A DNA stretch of 64,000 nt from Lampris incognitus. Taxonomy: Eukaryota > Chordata > Actinopteri > Lampriformes > Lampridae. Under the pieces are notes generated by a model. It made no database searches. It was given only the letters and a program-made list of their open reading frames with translations, and was not told the DNA's origin. Within the stretch, counting starts at the first letter, position 1, and each line of letters starts with the position of its first letter. Of this stretch, positions 1 through 13,200 are shown piece after piece. A program made the translations under genes and the position numbers. The stretch is from NCBI RefSeq assembly GCF_029633865.1, contig NC_079214.1, positions 16,790,753 to 16,854,752 on the forward strand, in the 5' to 3' direction.

Positions 1-1280
1 TTTGGAATTAAAAAAAAAACAATTGCACAAATGCTCCTTGGTGGCACGATTTCAGACCATAAGTCTTAATGACAATATAGATGGACAATTAAAAACGTCC
101 CTCTCCCTCAATGTACATGTTATTCACCGATGTATTTTCGATTAACCAAAATGCCATAATAATTATGCAGTACTTTTGGAGAATGATTGACGCTGATTCT
201 TACAAGTTACCCCTTTAAACCTGTAGTACACTCTTCCAAGTGCTAACCAGACGGGAACAGCCAATTAACTAGAACTAGCTAGCCTAGCTATTATCTAGAC
301 TCTGATTAAAGACCCAGTGCCAGAGAGAAAGTCATTCAGTTTAAGCACCTTACCCGGGTATCTGCGGTTGTGGCATGAGATTGTCAAGTTAACAAATGTA
401 TATTTATTAGAGAGCCGTAACGCAAATTGTTGCTAAAACTGACTTGGGTTAACCTTGCTCGCTCGCTAACCTAACTGCAGCTTAGCGTTAGCTTGTAAAC
501 TACCCAATACTGGACGACATTAACAGATCTAACATCCCAAATAGCTTTGTTTGTTTTAAATTGTCTTATACCAGTTTGTTACCCAATGATATTCTTCAGT
601 TAAGTGGGTAAAAGTTATGTGCTGTAGCTGGCCAAACGTTTGACTGTGCGTTCACTTTACCCTATGTAGTCGCCGTCGGGCTTACTTGCTAAGTTTAGCT
701 TCGCTTGATATCGTTAGCTAGCTAGCTAGCTAGCAGTCAACCACTCGGACACGAACATCGGTAAAGCACGCAAGGCCTAACAGTTCAATTCCCAGCCGTC
801 TGCTACAGCTTGCATATGTTGCCGAGGGCATCCGAAAAATGCTAAATGTCAATATGATTATTTCAGTTAATGATATCGTCTTACAGTCGTTTCGTTTCCC
901 TTGCCCCTTCTCGATCCTCAGGTGACACAAGTTCTGCTACTCAGGTAGAATCTCGCGAGATCGTGCACGATGTTCCCAAAGTCTACAGGAGCGTTAAAAC
1001 CCGGCTTGATTTCTTAAAAAAAAAAAAGTTAAAAAAAATCCAATTAACGTTTGCAAATATTTGGAATCACATTGTAAACCTAATTTTAAATTTAGCGATG
1101 ACAGTTGTGGATGCAATTTAATAGCTTTTCTCTCCTGTTCCAAGACCAAAGGTAGGTGCAAAGTGAAGGGGACGGGGGCGACTGGGAATGTAGAGCCCTG
1201 GTGTAAAGTCCACTGCTCGCTGTTGACTACTTGTCCAAAAGTATCCTACAGGATAGCTGCTGAAGTTCTGTTACACGATA
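1..1280. other. Upstream region of pbld
   Basis: No coding exon was recognised here. The stretch holds a short GCTA-rich simple tract near 715-735 and A-rich runs near 1018-1040. It presumably contains the promoter and 5' untranslated sequence of pbld, because an in-frame TAG at 1254-1256 shows that translation starts no earlier than 1281. In human the neighbour on this side is HNRNPH3, but no exon of that gene was found. I cannot place a TATA box or transcription start. Confidence 0.4.
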
Positions 1281-4200
1281 ATGGAGATTTCAATCTTTAC
1301 AGTCGATGCCTTCACCAACTTACCGTTCAAAGGAAACCCCGCGGCGATTTGTCCACTCTCGCATGTAAGTCGGCTAATTAAAAAAAAGTCTATTTAAATA
1401 CTGGAATCTCGTCTCCACTATATTTATGATCAGTAAGATTATATATTACGGTGTTGTCAAATCAAAATTAATTTTTTTAAAAAGTGTCTCAGTAGTAAAA
1501 AAAAAAGAAGAAAGAAGAATTCCCGACTTCTCCAATCAAAGTGTGCTGGAGGTGTCAGTGCTCATTTATAATAAAGCAACCCTGCAGATTCTCACAGTTT
1601 GATCAGTTCATCTGGACACAACGTTTATGGAGAGAAACGTGTCATCACTCATCTAAGTGACCTCTCCAGTCTCGACTGACTGCAGGTATCCTCACCCTTA
1701 GAAACGATACAGTGGCATAACGACCGAAAACAACGATCGGTTTCAAATGCAAACTGTCGTCATCATGTAACTAGTTACAATGGCAATGTGTACTATTCAC
1801 AGAGGATTTGGGGAATAGTTGCAATCACAGCATTGAAAGATGGCGACGGATGTACCTTAGACAGCTGTTGTCCTCCTATCTGATCGGCTGGTGCAGCCTG
1901 GGCGTCTTCCTGGCTTTGACAAGCACCCAGTTAGGATAACCACACTTAACCAGGGCCTGTTTAGTGTGGGATTTCTCCCTTTCCCTGGCTGCTGTGTCGG
2001 TGGGCACGTTGTCAGCTCAGTGGTACAGCTCCAGTGGATGAGTCAAGCCTTTAGTACTGATCAGTATGTGTGGGTTTACGGTAAACATCAGTCAAATGTT
2101 CCCCATCACCAGTTGCAATTTCATAGTGTAAGAAGGCTAACCTGTCATTTTTCACATCCTCCCTGGTGTATCATGTACTATGATAACAACACAAACTTGA
2201 TGTGGTTGTCCAGAGTTAATGAGGTCTGTGGTACGTCTGAGATATAATTTTAACCCAGGTGTCAGCCACAAATCTGACTAAACTACTCCCCACTCCACCA
2301 TGAATAGTACACATGGCCATTGTAACTCTAGTTAATGGTCAAAGCAATTTGTGTATGAAACTGATCGTTATGTCACTGTACTGTTTATAAGGGTGGGGAT
2401 ACCTGCAGTCAGTTGAGACTGAAGAGGTCACTTAGATATGTGATGAAACGTTTCTCAATAAACGTTGTGTCCAGATGAACTGATTCAACTTTCTGTGATT
2501 TCTTTACCTGGATTATTTAGCATGCACAATGACAACCCTGCAGAACCTTACTTAAGGTGAAAAAGAAAAACTATCGAGTTTTTACACTCGTCTGCAGCAA
2601 TAACCTGCCACGGTGACGATGGCTTGTCATATTAAATGTTACATTTAATTGGTCGTCCAATTCGGGGATCTGAATTGCTTTTTTTCTACTTAATGGTCAT
2701 GATAAAATACTGAATGGAAATTTCAGTGAAGTTTAATGTACCTTAATATATGTTTTGCAACAGGCGCTTCGTGACGAGTTGTACCAAAGGATAGCAACAG
2801 AAATGAACCTGTCGGAGACAGCTTTCATCACCAAAATCAACCCGTCCGACAACTTCACTACAGGTCAAATAATCAAGTGTAGACCTCATCATGGGTTATC
2901 ACCATGGGCTACAGAGAGGATGGGAGGACAGAGCATCCACACAACAATTCAGATCATTTAGTTTTGAATCATAGGAAGGAAATGGAAAAGGGAGTGGCAG
3001 TTTACCTCTCCACTTATTCCAGTAATTATATGTCGACAAATCAACATCAGTGTGAAGAAATGTAAACAAAAAACAAAAACAAAAAAACCCCATACAGGCC
3101 ATGTTAGCATAAACGAAACCTAGAATAAACAGATATCTATCAAGCTGTATTCTTTTCATTCTTCATGCTGCACTGTGCAGGATGAAGTCAAAGTGTGAGG
3201 GTAGCCTACTATTTATGCATAAGGTCACTGAACAAAGATCAATAAAGTGACAATAAGTAACAAAAGCAGAATAACAGTTTAGAAAGAAGCTATCAGTCAG
3301 CCTCGAGATAGACTGTTACCCATGGTCAGAGCTGTTTATAGTTCAAGGCTAAATGAAAAGTAAGCAAACATGCAGATTCATTACACAAGAGCAGATTTCA
3401 ACGCTGGATAGCAAGGCCACGGTTTGCCAGTGACAACAGTTTATCAAGTCAAATTCCTTGTGTGTGAGGATTTGACAGCAGAGCCAGATGGAGACAACCA
3501 TAGAAGGTTAGATTGATAATGTATTACAAATTAGTAACAGCAATTAGAAACGGGTTGTACTAGACAGATGCAGTAAAGCAAGGGGTAGTTTATAAACCTT
3601 TTAGATTCTCTCTCAAACAAAGTATGATGGGGATTCATTCAGCCCAATATGGAGGATATTATAGAGGATATTACCTTATGGAATTCCAGCTTGGTTTGGT
3701 AACATATCAGCTAAGTTAAAATCACAAATAAACAGACTGATCCACACAGCAATGAAAGTGGTGGGGGTTGAAGGAGCATCCCTCCCTCCAAATGCTCTTC
3801 AAGAAGACCAAGGAAAGTTGAATCAGTTCATCTGGACTTTGAGAGAAACGTTTCATCACTAATTAAAGTGATTTCTTCAGTCTAAACTGACTGCAGGTAT
3901 CCAAACCCTTGTAAACAATACAGTGGCATAACGACCGAAAACGATCGGCTTCATATGCAAATAGGCTTGACCATTAACTAGAGTTTCAATGGCCATGTGC
4001 ACTGTTCACAGAGGATTTGGGAAAGTTTGCAATCACAGCTTTGTAAAATGGCGACAGATATACTCTTAACCCCCCCAGGTTCTGGGATGGTCATTCTCTC
4101 TTCACATAGATGGCATAGATCTGTCGCCATCTTACAATGCGGTGATTGCAAACATTCCCAAATCCTCTGTGAATGGTACACATGAAAGTGATCGTTGGTT

Positions 4201-7200
4201 TCAGGCAACTGTATTGTTTATAAGGGTGGGGATACTTGCAGTCAGTTGAGACTGAAGGGGTCGCTTAGATGAGTGATGAAACGTGTCTCTCAATAAACCT
4301 TGTGTTCAGATGAACTAATTCAACTTTCTTTGATTTTCTAACCTGGATTATTGGGCACGCATCAAGACTCTTTGAGAAGACGATATCTAAACAGGCTATG
4401 AAAATTATTGCTGACCCCTCTCATGTCCTTTATTTAGAATACGAACTGCTCCCATCACATAGACGCCACAGGTTTCCAATTAAATACAGGAAAAGATACC
4501 TGAACAGGTATAAAAATTCTTTCATCCCTCTATCAGTGAATCTCCTAAACTCAGGACATGAGGAGGGAGTGAAATGAGGGGCTGTGTTGCACGTATTTGA
4601 ATGTACTTTATGTCTGCACTCACCTGTGCTATGCACTTTATGTCGATGCCCCCCCTTTTTTTTCTCCCCAATTGTATCTGGCCAATTATCCCACTCTTCC
4701 AAGCCGTCCCAGTTGTTCCATCCCCTCTGCTGGGGAGGGCTGCAGACTACCACATCTCCTCTGATACATGTGGAGCCGCCAGCTGCTTCTTTTCACCTTA
4801 CAGTGAGGAGTTTCGCCATGGGAACGTAGCACGTGGGAGGATCATGCTATTCCCCCCAGTTCCCCCTCCCCCCCAAACAGATGCCCCAACTGACCAGAGG
4901 AGGCGCTAATGCAGTGACCAGGACACATACCTACATCCAGCTTCCTACCCGAAGACACCGCCAATTGTGTCTGTAGGGACGCCCGACCAAGTCGGAGGTA
5001 ACACAGGGATTCGAACCGGCGATTCTCGTGTTTGTAGGCAATGGAATGGACGGATTAGGTGTCCGGGTAGCTACGCTACCCTACCTGGACACTCAATGTA
5101 TGTATTTTTATATGGCAGCCTTTATGGCCTAGACTAATTTCCCTAGCTACTTGGATGCTCAATGTATGTATTTTTATATGGCAGCCTTTATGTCCTAGAC
5201 TAATTTCCCTAGGGACAAATAATCTTTAATCTGGGCGTCCGGGTGGTGTAGTGTTCTATTCCGTTGACTTCCAACATGGGGGGCTTGGTCGGGCATCCCT
5301 ACAGACACAATTGGCCGTGTCTGCAGGTGGGAAGACGGATGTGGGTATGTGTTCTCGTTGCTGCACTAGTGCCCCCTCTGGTCAGGTGGGGTGCCTGTTC
5401 AAGGGAGAGGGGGAACTTGGGGGAATAGCCTGATCCTCCCACGTGCTACGTCCCCCTGGTGAAACTCCTCACTGTCAGGTGAGAAGAAGTGGCTGGTGAC
5501 TCCACATGTATCGGAGGAAGCATGTGGTAGTCTGCAGCCCTCCCTGGATCGACAGAGGGGGTGGAGCAGCGACCAGGACGGCTCGGAAGAGAGGGATAGT
5601 TGACCGGGTACAATTGGGTTGGGAAAAAAAAGGGGGGGGGGTCTTGACTTTTCTTCAATGACCTCTAACACCACTTTAAACAGTATATAGACACTCGACT
5701 TTTTAAAAGAATAAAACACACACAAGATTTCTAATTCACCGTTTTTGCACAGGACAATTATGCACTTATTCTCATTCTAAATGTAATTAGAGTTATACAA
5801 ACATTAGGGATTTGGTACTTATGTGAGCTCCCCTCTTCCAAACGCTCCACCACAATCCCGGTCCTGAAGAACCCTGGGATTACAGGATTTAATGACTCAA
5901 CGTGACATCTTTGGTCATTAAGTCCTTCAAGAGGATGATGCTGGCCCACCTGAAGAACATCACTGGACCTCCTCTAGTTTGCCTATAGGGTAAACGGTTC
6001 AGCGGAGAATGCAGTCAACTTTGGAATACATTACATCCTGAAACACCTCAACAGCCAAGGGATCTATGCAAGGATCCTATTCGTGAACTACAGCTCAGCA
6101 TTCAACACCATAGTTCCAGAATTTCTTCATAACAAACTGAGCCAGCTCAGCTCACCGCAACAAAAGGTGGGGCTGGGGAAAACTCACATTCATCACTTGA
6201 ACCCCACAGGGATGTGTGTTCTCCCCTCTGCTCTTCTCCCTTTACAAACAACTGTACCTCAAAAGACCCCTCTGTCAGACGACACAACAGTCATCAGCCT
6301 CATCCAAGACAGCGACAAGTCTGCTTACAGAAGAGAAGTTGAACTGCTGGAGGCCTGGTGCAGTCAGAACAACTTAGAACTGAACACACTCAAGACAGTG
6401 GAGATGACAGTGGACTTTAGGAAAAACTTCCCCTAGCACAGCCCCCCCTCATCATATTTAACAGCACTGTTGGCTGTGGAGTCCTTTAGGTTCCTCGGTT
6501 CTACAATCTCTCAGGAACAGAAGTGGGAGACCAACATAGACTCCATTTTTGAAGAAGGCCCAGCAGAGGATGTTCTTCCTATGCCAGCTGAGGAAGTTCA
6601 AGCTACCACAGGAGCTGATGATCAGTTTTTACTTAAGACTTCGTTGAGTCTGTCCTATGTACTTCAATCTGTCTGGTTTGGTTCAGCCACCAAGCAGGAC
6701 AGAAGGCTACAAATTATTTTCAGGGCTGCAGAGATCATCAGTGTCCACTTGCCCCCTCTGGAAAGCGCTACAGAGCACTGCGCAAAACAGCCAGACACAA
6801 GCACAGCTTTTTCACACAGGCTATGTCTCTTATGAACCATTAACACAGCCTATAGGGTCTCCCCACGGGGCCGTGCCTATAGTCCCCGGGTCCTATATTC
6901 CCCGGGTCCTATGTTCCCCGATCGGGGAACATAGGACCCTTTCGAAAAAAAAGGGTCCCATATTCCCCGTTTTCCCCTAAAAAGGTCCTATAATCCCCGT
7001 TGCAATAGACACCGGGGAACATAGGACCCTCTTTTGGAAAAAGGGTCCTATATTCCCGGCTGTTTCCAGGGGAACATAGGACCTTTTTCCAAATAAAGGG
7101 TCCTATATTCCCCGCTTATGCCAATCGAGGAACAAACCGGGGAACTTAGAACCCTTTTTGCAAATTATTTCCTTAACGGGTCCAAAATAATAAAAACTGG

Positions 7201-10200
7201 GGTCAAGGCTGAGATGTAGGCTACGATAATCTATTCCTCCGCTGATTAAATTAGGCCGTATTACCATTGTTGGCTGTTGTATATCGCAGGCCACCTTGAG
7301 TGTGTATCCAAATTCGGCCTATAGAGGAGGCTGTAATTTGCTTTATTGTTATTTCTTACCAATATTTACTGCAGTAGGCCTAGTTAGTTGGCTCTCCGGC
7401 TCAGCATGGACAGTCGGCAACCAACGCAAGTTTGTCTTGCAGTAGGCCCGCCTACCAGTATAACCTAGCCATTTCCACCTTCGCTCAAAGTTCAATTTGC
7501 ACAGCACTGGACACTTCAGCCACTTTCTTGTTACTTTGCAGTTCGTTTTCCATATTAAATCACTTGGCAGACTTTCTTTCAAAAAGACTTTAATGATGAA
7601 CTTTTTAGGCAGAGAACTTAGACCAGGACTTGAAATTTAGGACCAGCACAAAGTATCCATCAACGGGGGCCGCCTACCTTACACAATAGGCTAATTGCCC
7701 AATAATAATAATATGTGCTTCTCAAAAAACTAAAGGCTTGTGGAGGTGCTAAACCAAAAACATGAATCAAAGACGAACATCAAAGGATGTAAGGTAACAC
7801 TCACCAAATGGTAAGAAAATAACAGAGGCAGTCCTCTATTTCACCATTTTATTGTCTGGCATCAGTCATTAAGGTTTCTGAAGAAGACCACCCGGCCAAG
7901 TTAATGACTGATGCCAAACAATGAAATGGTAAAATAGAGAATTGTGTCTTTTTTTTTCATTTGATGAGTGCTACCTTACATCCTTTGATGTTCTTCTTTA
8001 ATAATAATAATAATAATAATAGTAATGGTAATAGTAATAATACCAATAATAATAATAAGAAATAATACATAATAATAATAATAATAATAACAGCCTAATA
8101 ATGATAATAATAATAATAGCCTAATTATAAAAGAGGCCTAATAACAAATAACAATTACAGGCACAATACTATCAATAGTAATGCTGATAATAGGCTATTA
8201 ATAACAAAATGCTTCTAGTAAAAGCTTGGCTGAAAAAGGGTTGGTCTATGGCAGAAGCCCCCCAGAAAAGGCATGGTCTAAAACAAAAATCTCCAAGGCC
8301 TAACTAGCCTAACGTTAAGGCTTTTTTCTTCTTCAAAAAATCAAAATGAGTAGTCCTAGTCCATCAGGCTACTCAACAAAGAGGGGCTAAAACCCTGGAT
8401 TTGACATTGCCGACGCTGCAGGACCCTTTGCGCATTATAGATCCTTCTGATTGGGACTGTTGGCTCCCTCGCAACTTCTGCAATCACCCCCTGTCGGAAT
8501 TCTGCACGGTGCACCATTTCTCCGTCAGGGGGATGCACGTGTTCCCCAACATCGTGCACAATAATGTTAGCATCCACGTCCTCCACTTCAAATCTATTTG
8601 TGATCAGTGGCACTCTACAGTTCCACCTCCAGCACCTCCATCTAATGGTGTCTTGATTGGTGCGGTGCTTCTGATATCTGAAGTTCTCATGTACCAACAC
8701 TTTGCCCCCTCGATCACCATCCATAACTATCGCCATTGTTTGTCTTCTTGTAGGCTAGTAAGCACATGACAGTGAGTCCACGAGTTATCGCCGATAACAA
8801 CCGATTGTTGCAAATTGTTGCAAGTTGGCGGGCGGTTTAGACATTGGTGAATTTTGATCATGTGGTTTAGAACGCCAGGAAACTTGCGTGCAGATGACCA
8901 CACATCCACGACAAGTCTTAAATATTTCCAAACTCGAAATCATGTGTGCATTTGGCTATTTATAAATTATTTTTCGAGCAATATGTGTTTTGTGATTCAG
9001 CTTTAGCGTTGTTGATTAGCCTTTCATTCATATTTTGTCAAAAAGGCGTATTCATTAGCCTAGGCCCATGTCCCGTTATTTCTGTAGCATACAGCATCTT
9101 AGAATCTTAAGAGACCAGGCAGATATTGTTATTATTTTATTGTTATTACCATGCTATATTAGCCTACTTTATAATTATAAATATTTCAATTATCCAATTT
9201 TTAGCATTTCTAATATAAGGCTATATTGTTATTATTATTATTATCATCATCATCATTATTATTACGCTATTATTATTATTATTATTGTTCTGATCCGTTA
9301 TTCCCACCTATATGCTTATTTAGGTGTCATTGATTATAAATGATCAGGCACACCGTTATTACACAATGCCTAACGTGGCTTGCTTTATTCCACCGTATTG
9401 CAAGACTGCCCGAACAATATTCCTCGCGCTTCTCCCCACGTCAACAGGTGACGTCACATACATACGGGTGCCCTTACATGCAGAACCGGTACATGACAAT
9501 TATTGTCATTATTATTATGTTATTATTATTATCATTACAATTATGATGCTTAAAGGGCCTTACTGAGCAGATGGTTTCTATCTAATATCTGTCAGATGCT
9601 TTTCCCAATAAGCTGGTGTGGTTATAATGGGAACGACGGCTTTCAAGGGAACATAGAAGAAGTGGGTCGGAATTGGCCTCTTGTCGGTATCAGCCAGCTT
9701 TTGCAGGAGTCTATCCCTGGTACAATGCGCTAGACCTCTGGGAGATGGACTGCTGAGGACGGAACACAACACCTATCCTCAGCTCCCAGCACTTCTCGCA
9801 CAATGTGCTACTCATACGCTGAGTTGGCGGCACCCGGGATCGAACTCACGACCTTGCGATCCATAGGCGAGAGCTCTACCGACTGAGCTATGCCCGGATA
9901 CAGTTGCTCAAGGAACATAGGCTTACTATATTACATTCAGACACATACGAGCCAGCTCACCTACTCGGCGAGGCGCATTTTCCTCGGTAAGTGACACATT
10001 TCGCGCATAAATATCAGAGAACTACCGCGGTGGGTTATGCGCCCAAATGTAGGCTATAGCCTAATAAATTGAAATTGGTGTAGTGTCGAAAGTTTCCACA
10101 TACTTTAGCCAACCTGGACTTTGTGAATTCGTTTTTGTGATATAAAAATAGAAATCATATGATTCATTGTCTTCTTAATAATCTGCCCTAAATAATGCAT

Positions 10201-13200
10201 TATTGAAAATGCACTTTTTGCGCCAAACAGCGTCAAACCTGCTGACCGGGGAACATAGGACCTTTCTTATAAAAAGGGTCCTATGTTCCCCGGGTACCCT
10301 AGGGGAACATAGGACCCTTTTTATAAAGAAAGGTCCTATGTTCCCCTGCACATACAAAACGGGGAACATAGGACCCTTTTGGGGAAAAGTGGGGAATATA
10401 GGGCCCTCTGTATACAAAAAGGTCCGATATTCCCCGGTCTCATACAAAGCGGGGAACATAGGACCCGGGGACTATAGGACCCGGGGACTATAGGGGGGAC
10501 CCCCTCCCCACAATGCAACACCCATTCCATCATTGTGCAATATAAAGAACAGTTTAAATTTTCATACTTCTGTTAATCACGTCCTGGGTACGACGTTAAA
10601 CTTCAACCGCCGGGTCGTCGGCGACTAAACCGGCACTCCCACTTCAACCCTTGGGTTATTGTGAGGAGAGTGTGTGGACACCCAGCAGGACTAATAACAA
10701 AACTTGTCAAACGGCGGATGAGTTCCTCTGTGAACCAACGGCCAGCCATACCTGGAGAAGAGATAGGGACCACCAGGTACTCCCCCTGCTGAAACACAAT
10801 GATGAGTCAACCTGTTGAGGCATCAGCTGTGCTCCTACAACCTCCATAGGTTACGGAACTGATGATGATGATGATGATGATGTTAATCGCCCCCCAACCA
10901 CACTCTATCCCCCACTAGAGATAGTCTTGTGACCTATTCCAGGGTAACAGACTGCCCCCCCCACTTCTCTTTATCCTATGCGAAATATTGTTGCCTTAGG
11001 TCTTCATGCATGCTCAATAATCCAGGTAAGAAAATCACAGAAAACTGGATCAGATTTCTGATCCAACTTTCTGTGATTGTTGCCTTAGGTTTGGCCCCAA
11101 GTTTTTTTTTTTTTTTTTTTTTTTAAATGGGATTCACTTTGAAGATATTTTGTGACAGAGCCATTCATGCTGTGGTCCGTTAGACTTTATGTTGGTTACA
11201 GAGCTCTCTTTAGGTAGTGAGCTCGAGCTAACATTGCATAAGGGCTGTCAACAGTAGTTTGTAAAGCGCTTATCTAGCAATGTGTTTGCTTTACAGGTTC
11301 CAGGTTCTGCCTCCGATGGTTCACACCCACCAAAGAGGTGGATTTGTGTGGTCATGCCACTCTGGCTTCTGCTGCAGTGCTGTTTCAGCATATGAGTGAG
11401 ATTTCAAAGAAAAAAAAGACACCCACAGAGATAAAACCTCCTGCCGCCCAATGACTGCTGGGATAGGCTCCAGCATCCCCGCGACCCTGACAGCAGGATA
11501 AGCGGTTTGGATAATGGATGGATCATGTTTCGTTTGTATTAACCCATCTTGTTGTTATATGGGTGGTGTTTGTCACAGAAAATGGCAAGGTTTTTCCAAC
11601 TTTCACTACTAGAAGAGTAGTTTGTGTTGATGCCAAGAACACCACCAAACTAATACAGATGAAGAAATGACTACTTGCGCAACTATCACATACAAACATC
11701 CGTAGAGATAGATTCACATACCACAGAAACAAATTCACATTGAAAAACCAAAAAAATTAAAAAAAAAAAACCAACAAACCACACACCCTCTCTTTCCCTC
11801 TCTCTTCAGGCATATTGATGTGAGATTTCTACACAAACATTTGAACAAATCTCGACTGTCTAGTAATAATTGCCTGTATGGTATATTCTCCCCCCCCCCA
11901 GAAAACATGAATCCCACAGTGGTTTTTGAGACGAGGAGCGGAGATCTTTCTGTCACCCGGTGTGGAGAACAAATTGTCATGGACTTCCCTCTCAATCCAC
12001 CCACCAGGGAGGTAGGGTTACCAATATCATACATACCCACCGACCTATGTGGTCGGAAGGAGAGCTGGACAATATGGCATCAGACACCCCCAACAACACA
12101 GAATAATGTATTGGAAACAAAAGTTCATTAACTTCGCAGTTTAAACCCACACAGAGCCCAGAGGCACAGACAGTCATGTCAAACACAGAGCCCATTCCAC
12201 TGCAGCCGTGGGGAATTCACCATCACGAAAATACTTAACTCATCCAGTTCAACCGAACAGGCACAAAAAACCCAGAAGCTATTTCCTTATGTACTAGTTT
12301 TATCTAGAGAAGTGATCCCACATACACCATGCTTCCGCAGTGCAGGAGCTAGTTTTTAGTGAGACTTGTACAAACATCACCACACAACGCTGAGCATCAA
12401 TAAGCCATTCTGACCATCTCTGTAATGAACCTTCTCAGGATCCTAAGGAATTCAAAGATATCATCAAGGTCAGTAAGATTATTACTGCCGATACCTGCTC
12501 TTTTTGATTACAACTCACGCTAAAGTTCCCTCCTTTGTCTGACTAAATGTTTACTCTTAATCCCTGTACATGTGCACATACCTGTCCATGATTGAATCTG
12601 TATGCACATATGCTTAAATGTGGGGCTGTGGATGTCTGTGTCTGCCCAGGCTGCTGTAGGGGATCATCCAATCCAGGATGTATATTTGAGTTCCAGCACT
12701 AAGAAGCTGATGATTCGCTTGGCTGACAGCTGTGACAGGTTGGAGGAAACGGACATATGCAAACACTTACATACCATCCTGATTTGTGACAACTGTAAGA
12801 CTAATTATTGCAGTTAAAAAAAAGGAGGATGAAGCACCTTGTTTAACAGCTTGAAAATAGTTTCAGGGAGAGGAATGCAATTTTTACTTTTCTCAGTCCC
12901 CTTCTTCTCTTTAACCATGTCTCGACACCACTGTGTGTATGTGTGTGCATATATGTTTGTTTTCTCTAGGTCCGTTTTGACCAGTCTTAAGGTGGACTCA
13001 ACCACCCTTCTGTCCAGCGAGAGAAGTGGCAGAGTAACTGGGCTCATCATCACTATAATAGGTAATAATAGGATTTAGTAACTCTGACTGGATTACATAT
13101 TATACTACACTGACAAAATGTTGGACACAAAGATCCAGCATTCTAACATGTTTAAAGTGCTAACCAAAACGACTTCCCCTGTATATCTTGTTTTCATTTA

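Larger units (their letters stand above)
6867..10503. mobile_element. Mutator-like DNA transposon with hairpin-array ends
   Basis: The element lies inside a LINE and has an 8-bp direct repeat CTCCCCAC at 6859-6866 and 10504-10511. Its left end starts GGGGCCGTGCCTATAGTCCCC. The right end, inverted, starts GGGGTCCCCCCTATAGTCCCC. Both ends continue into arrays of the unit GGGGAACATAGGACCC facing its own reverse complement (to about 7150 on the left, from about 10245 on the right). Inside are a FLYWCH-domain ORF on the minus strand (8356-8736), a nested inverted repeat (7765-8000), ATA-rich microsatellites (8000-8120 and 9230-9300) and a tRNA-SINE (9585-9900). No transposase core was found, so this copy is probably non-autonomous. 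The 8-bp duplication also fits hAT or P elements; the FLYWCH ORF is why I favour Mutator-like. Confidence 0.7.

Noticed and set aside
6867-7150. CRISPR-like repeat array
   Set aside because: The repeated 16-mer alternates with its own reverse complement and the spacers are short and AT-rich. It is a eukaryotic transposon end.
9835-9897. tRNA gene on the minus strand
   Set aside because: A- and B-boxes are good, but the acceptor stem does not pair and the sequence runs on into a SINE body.
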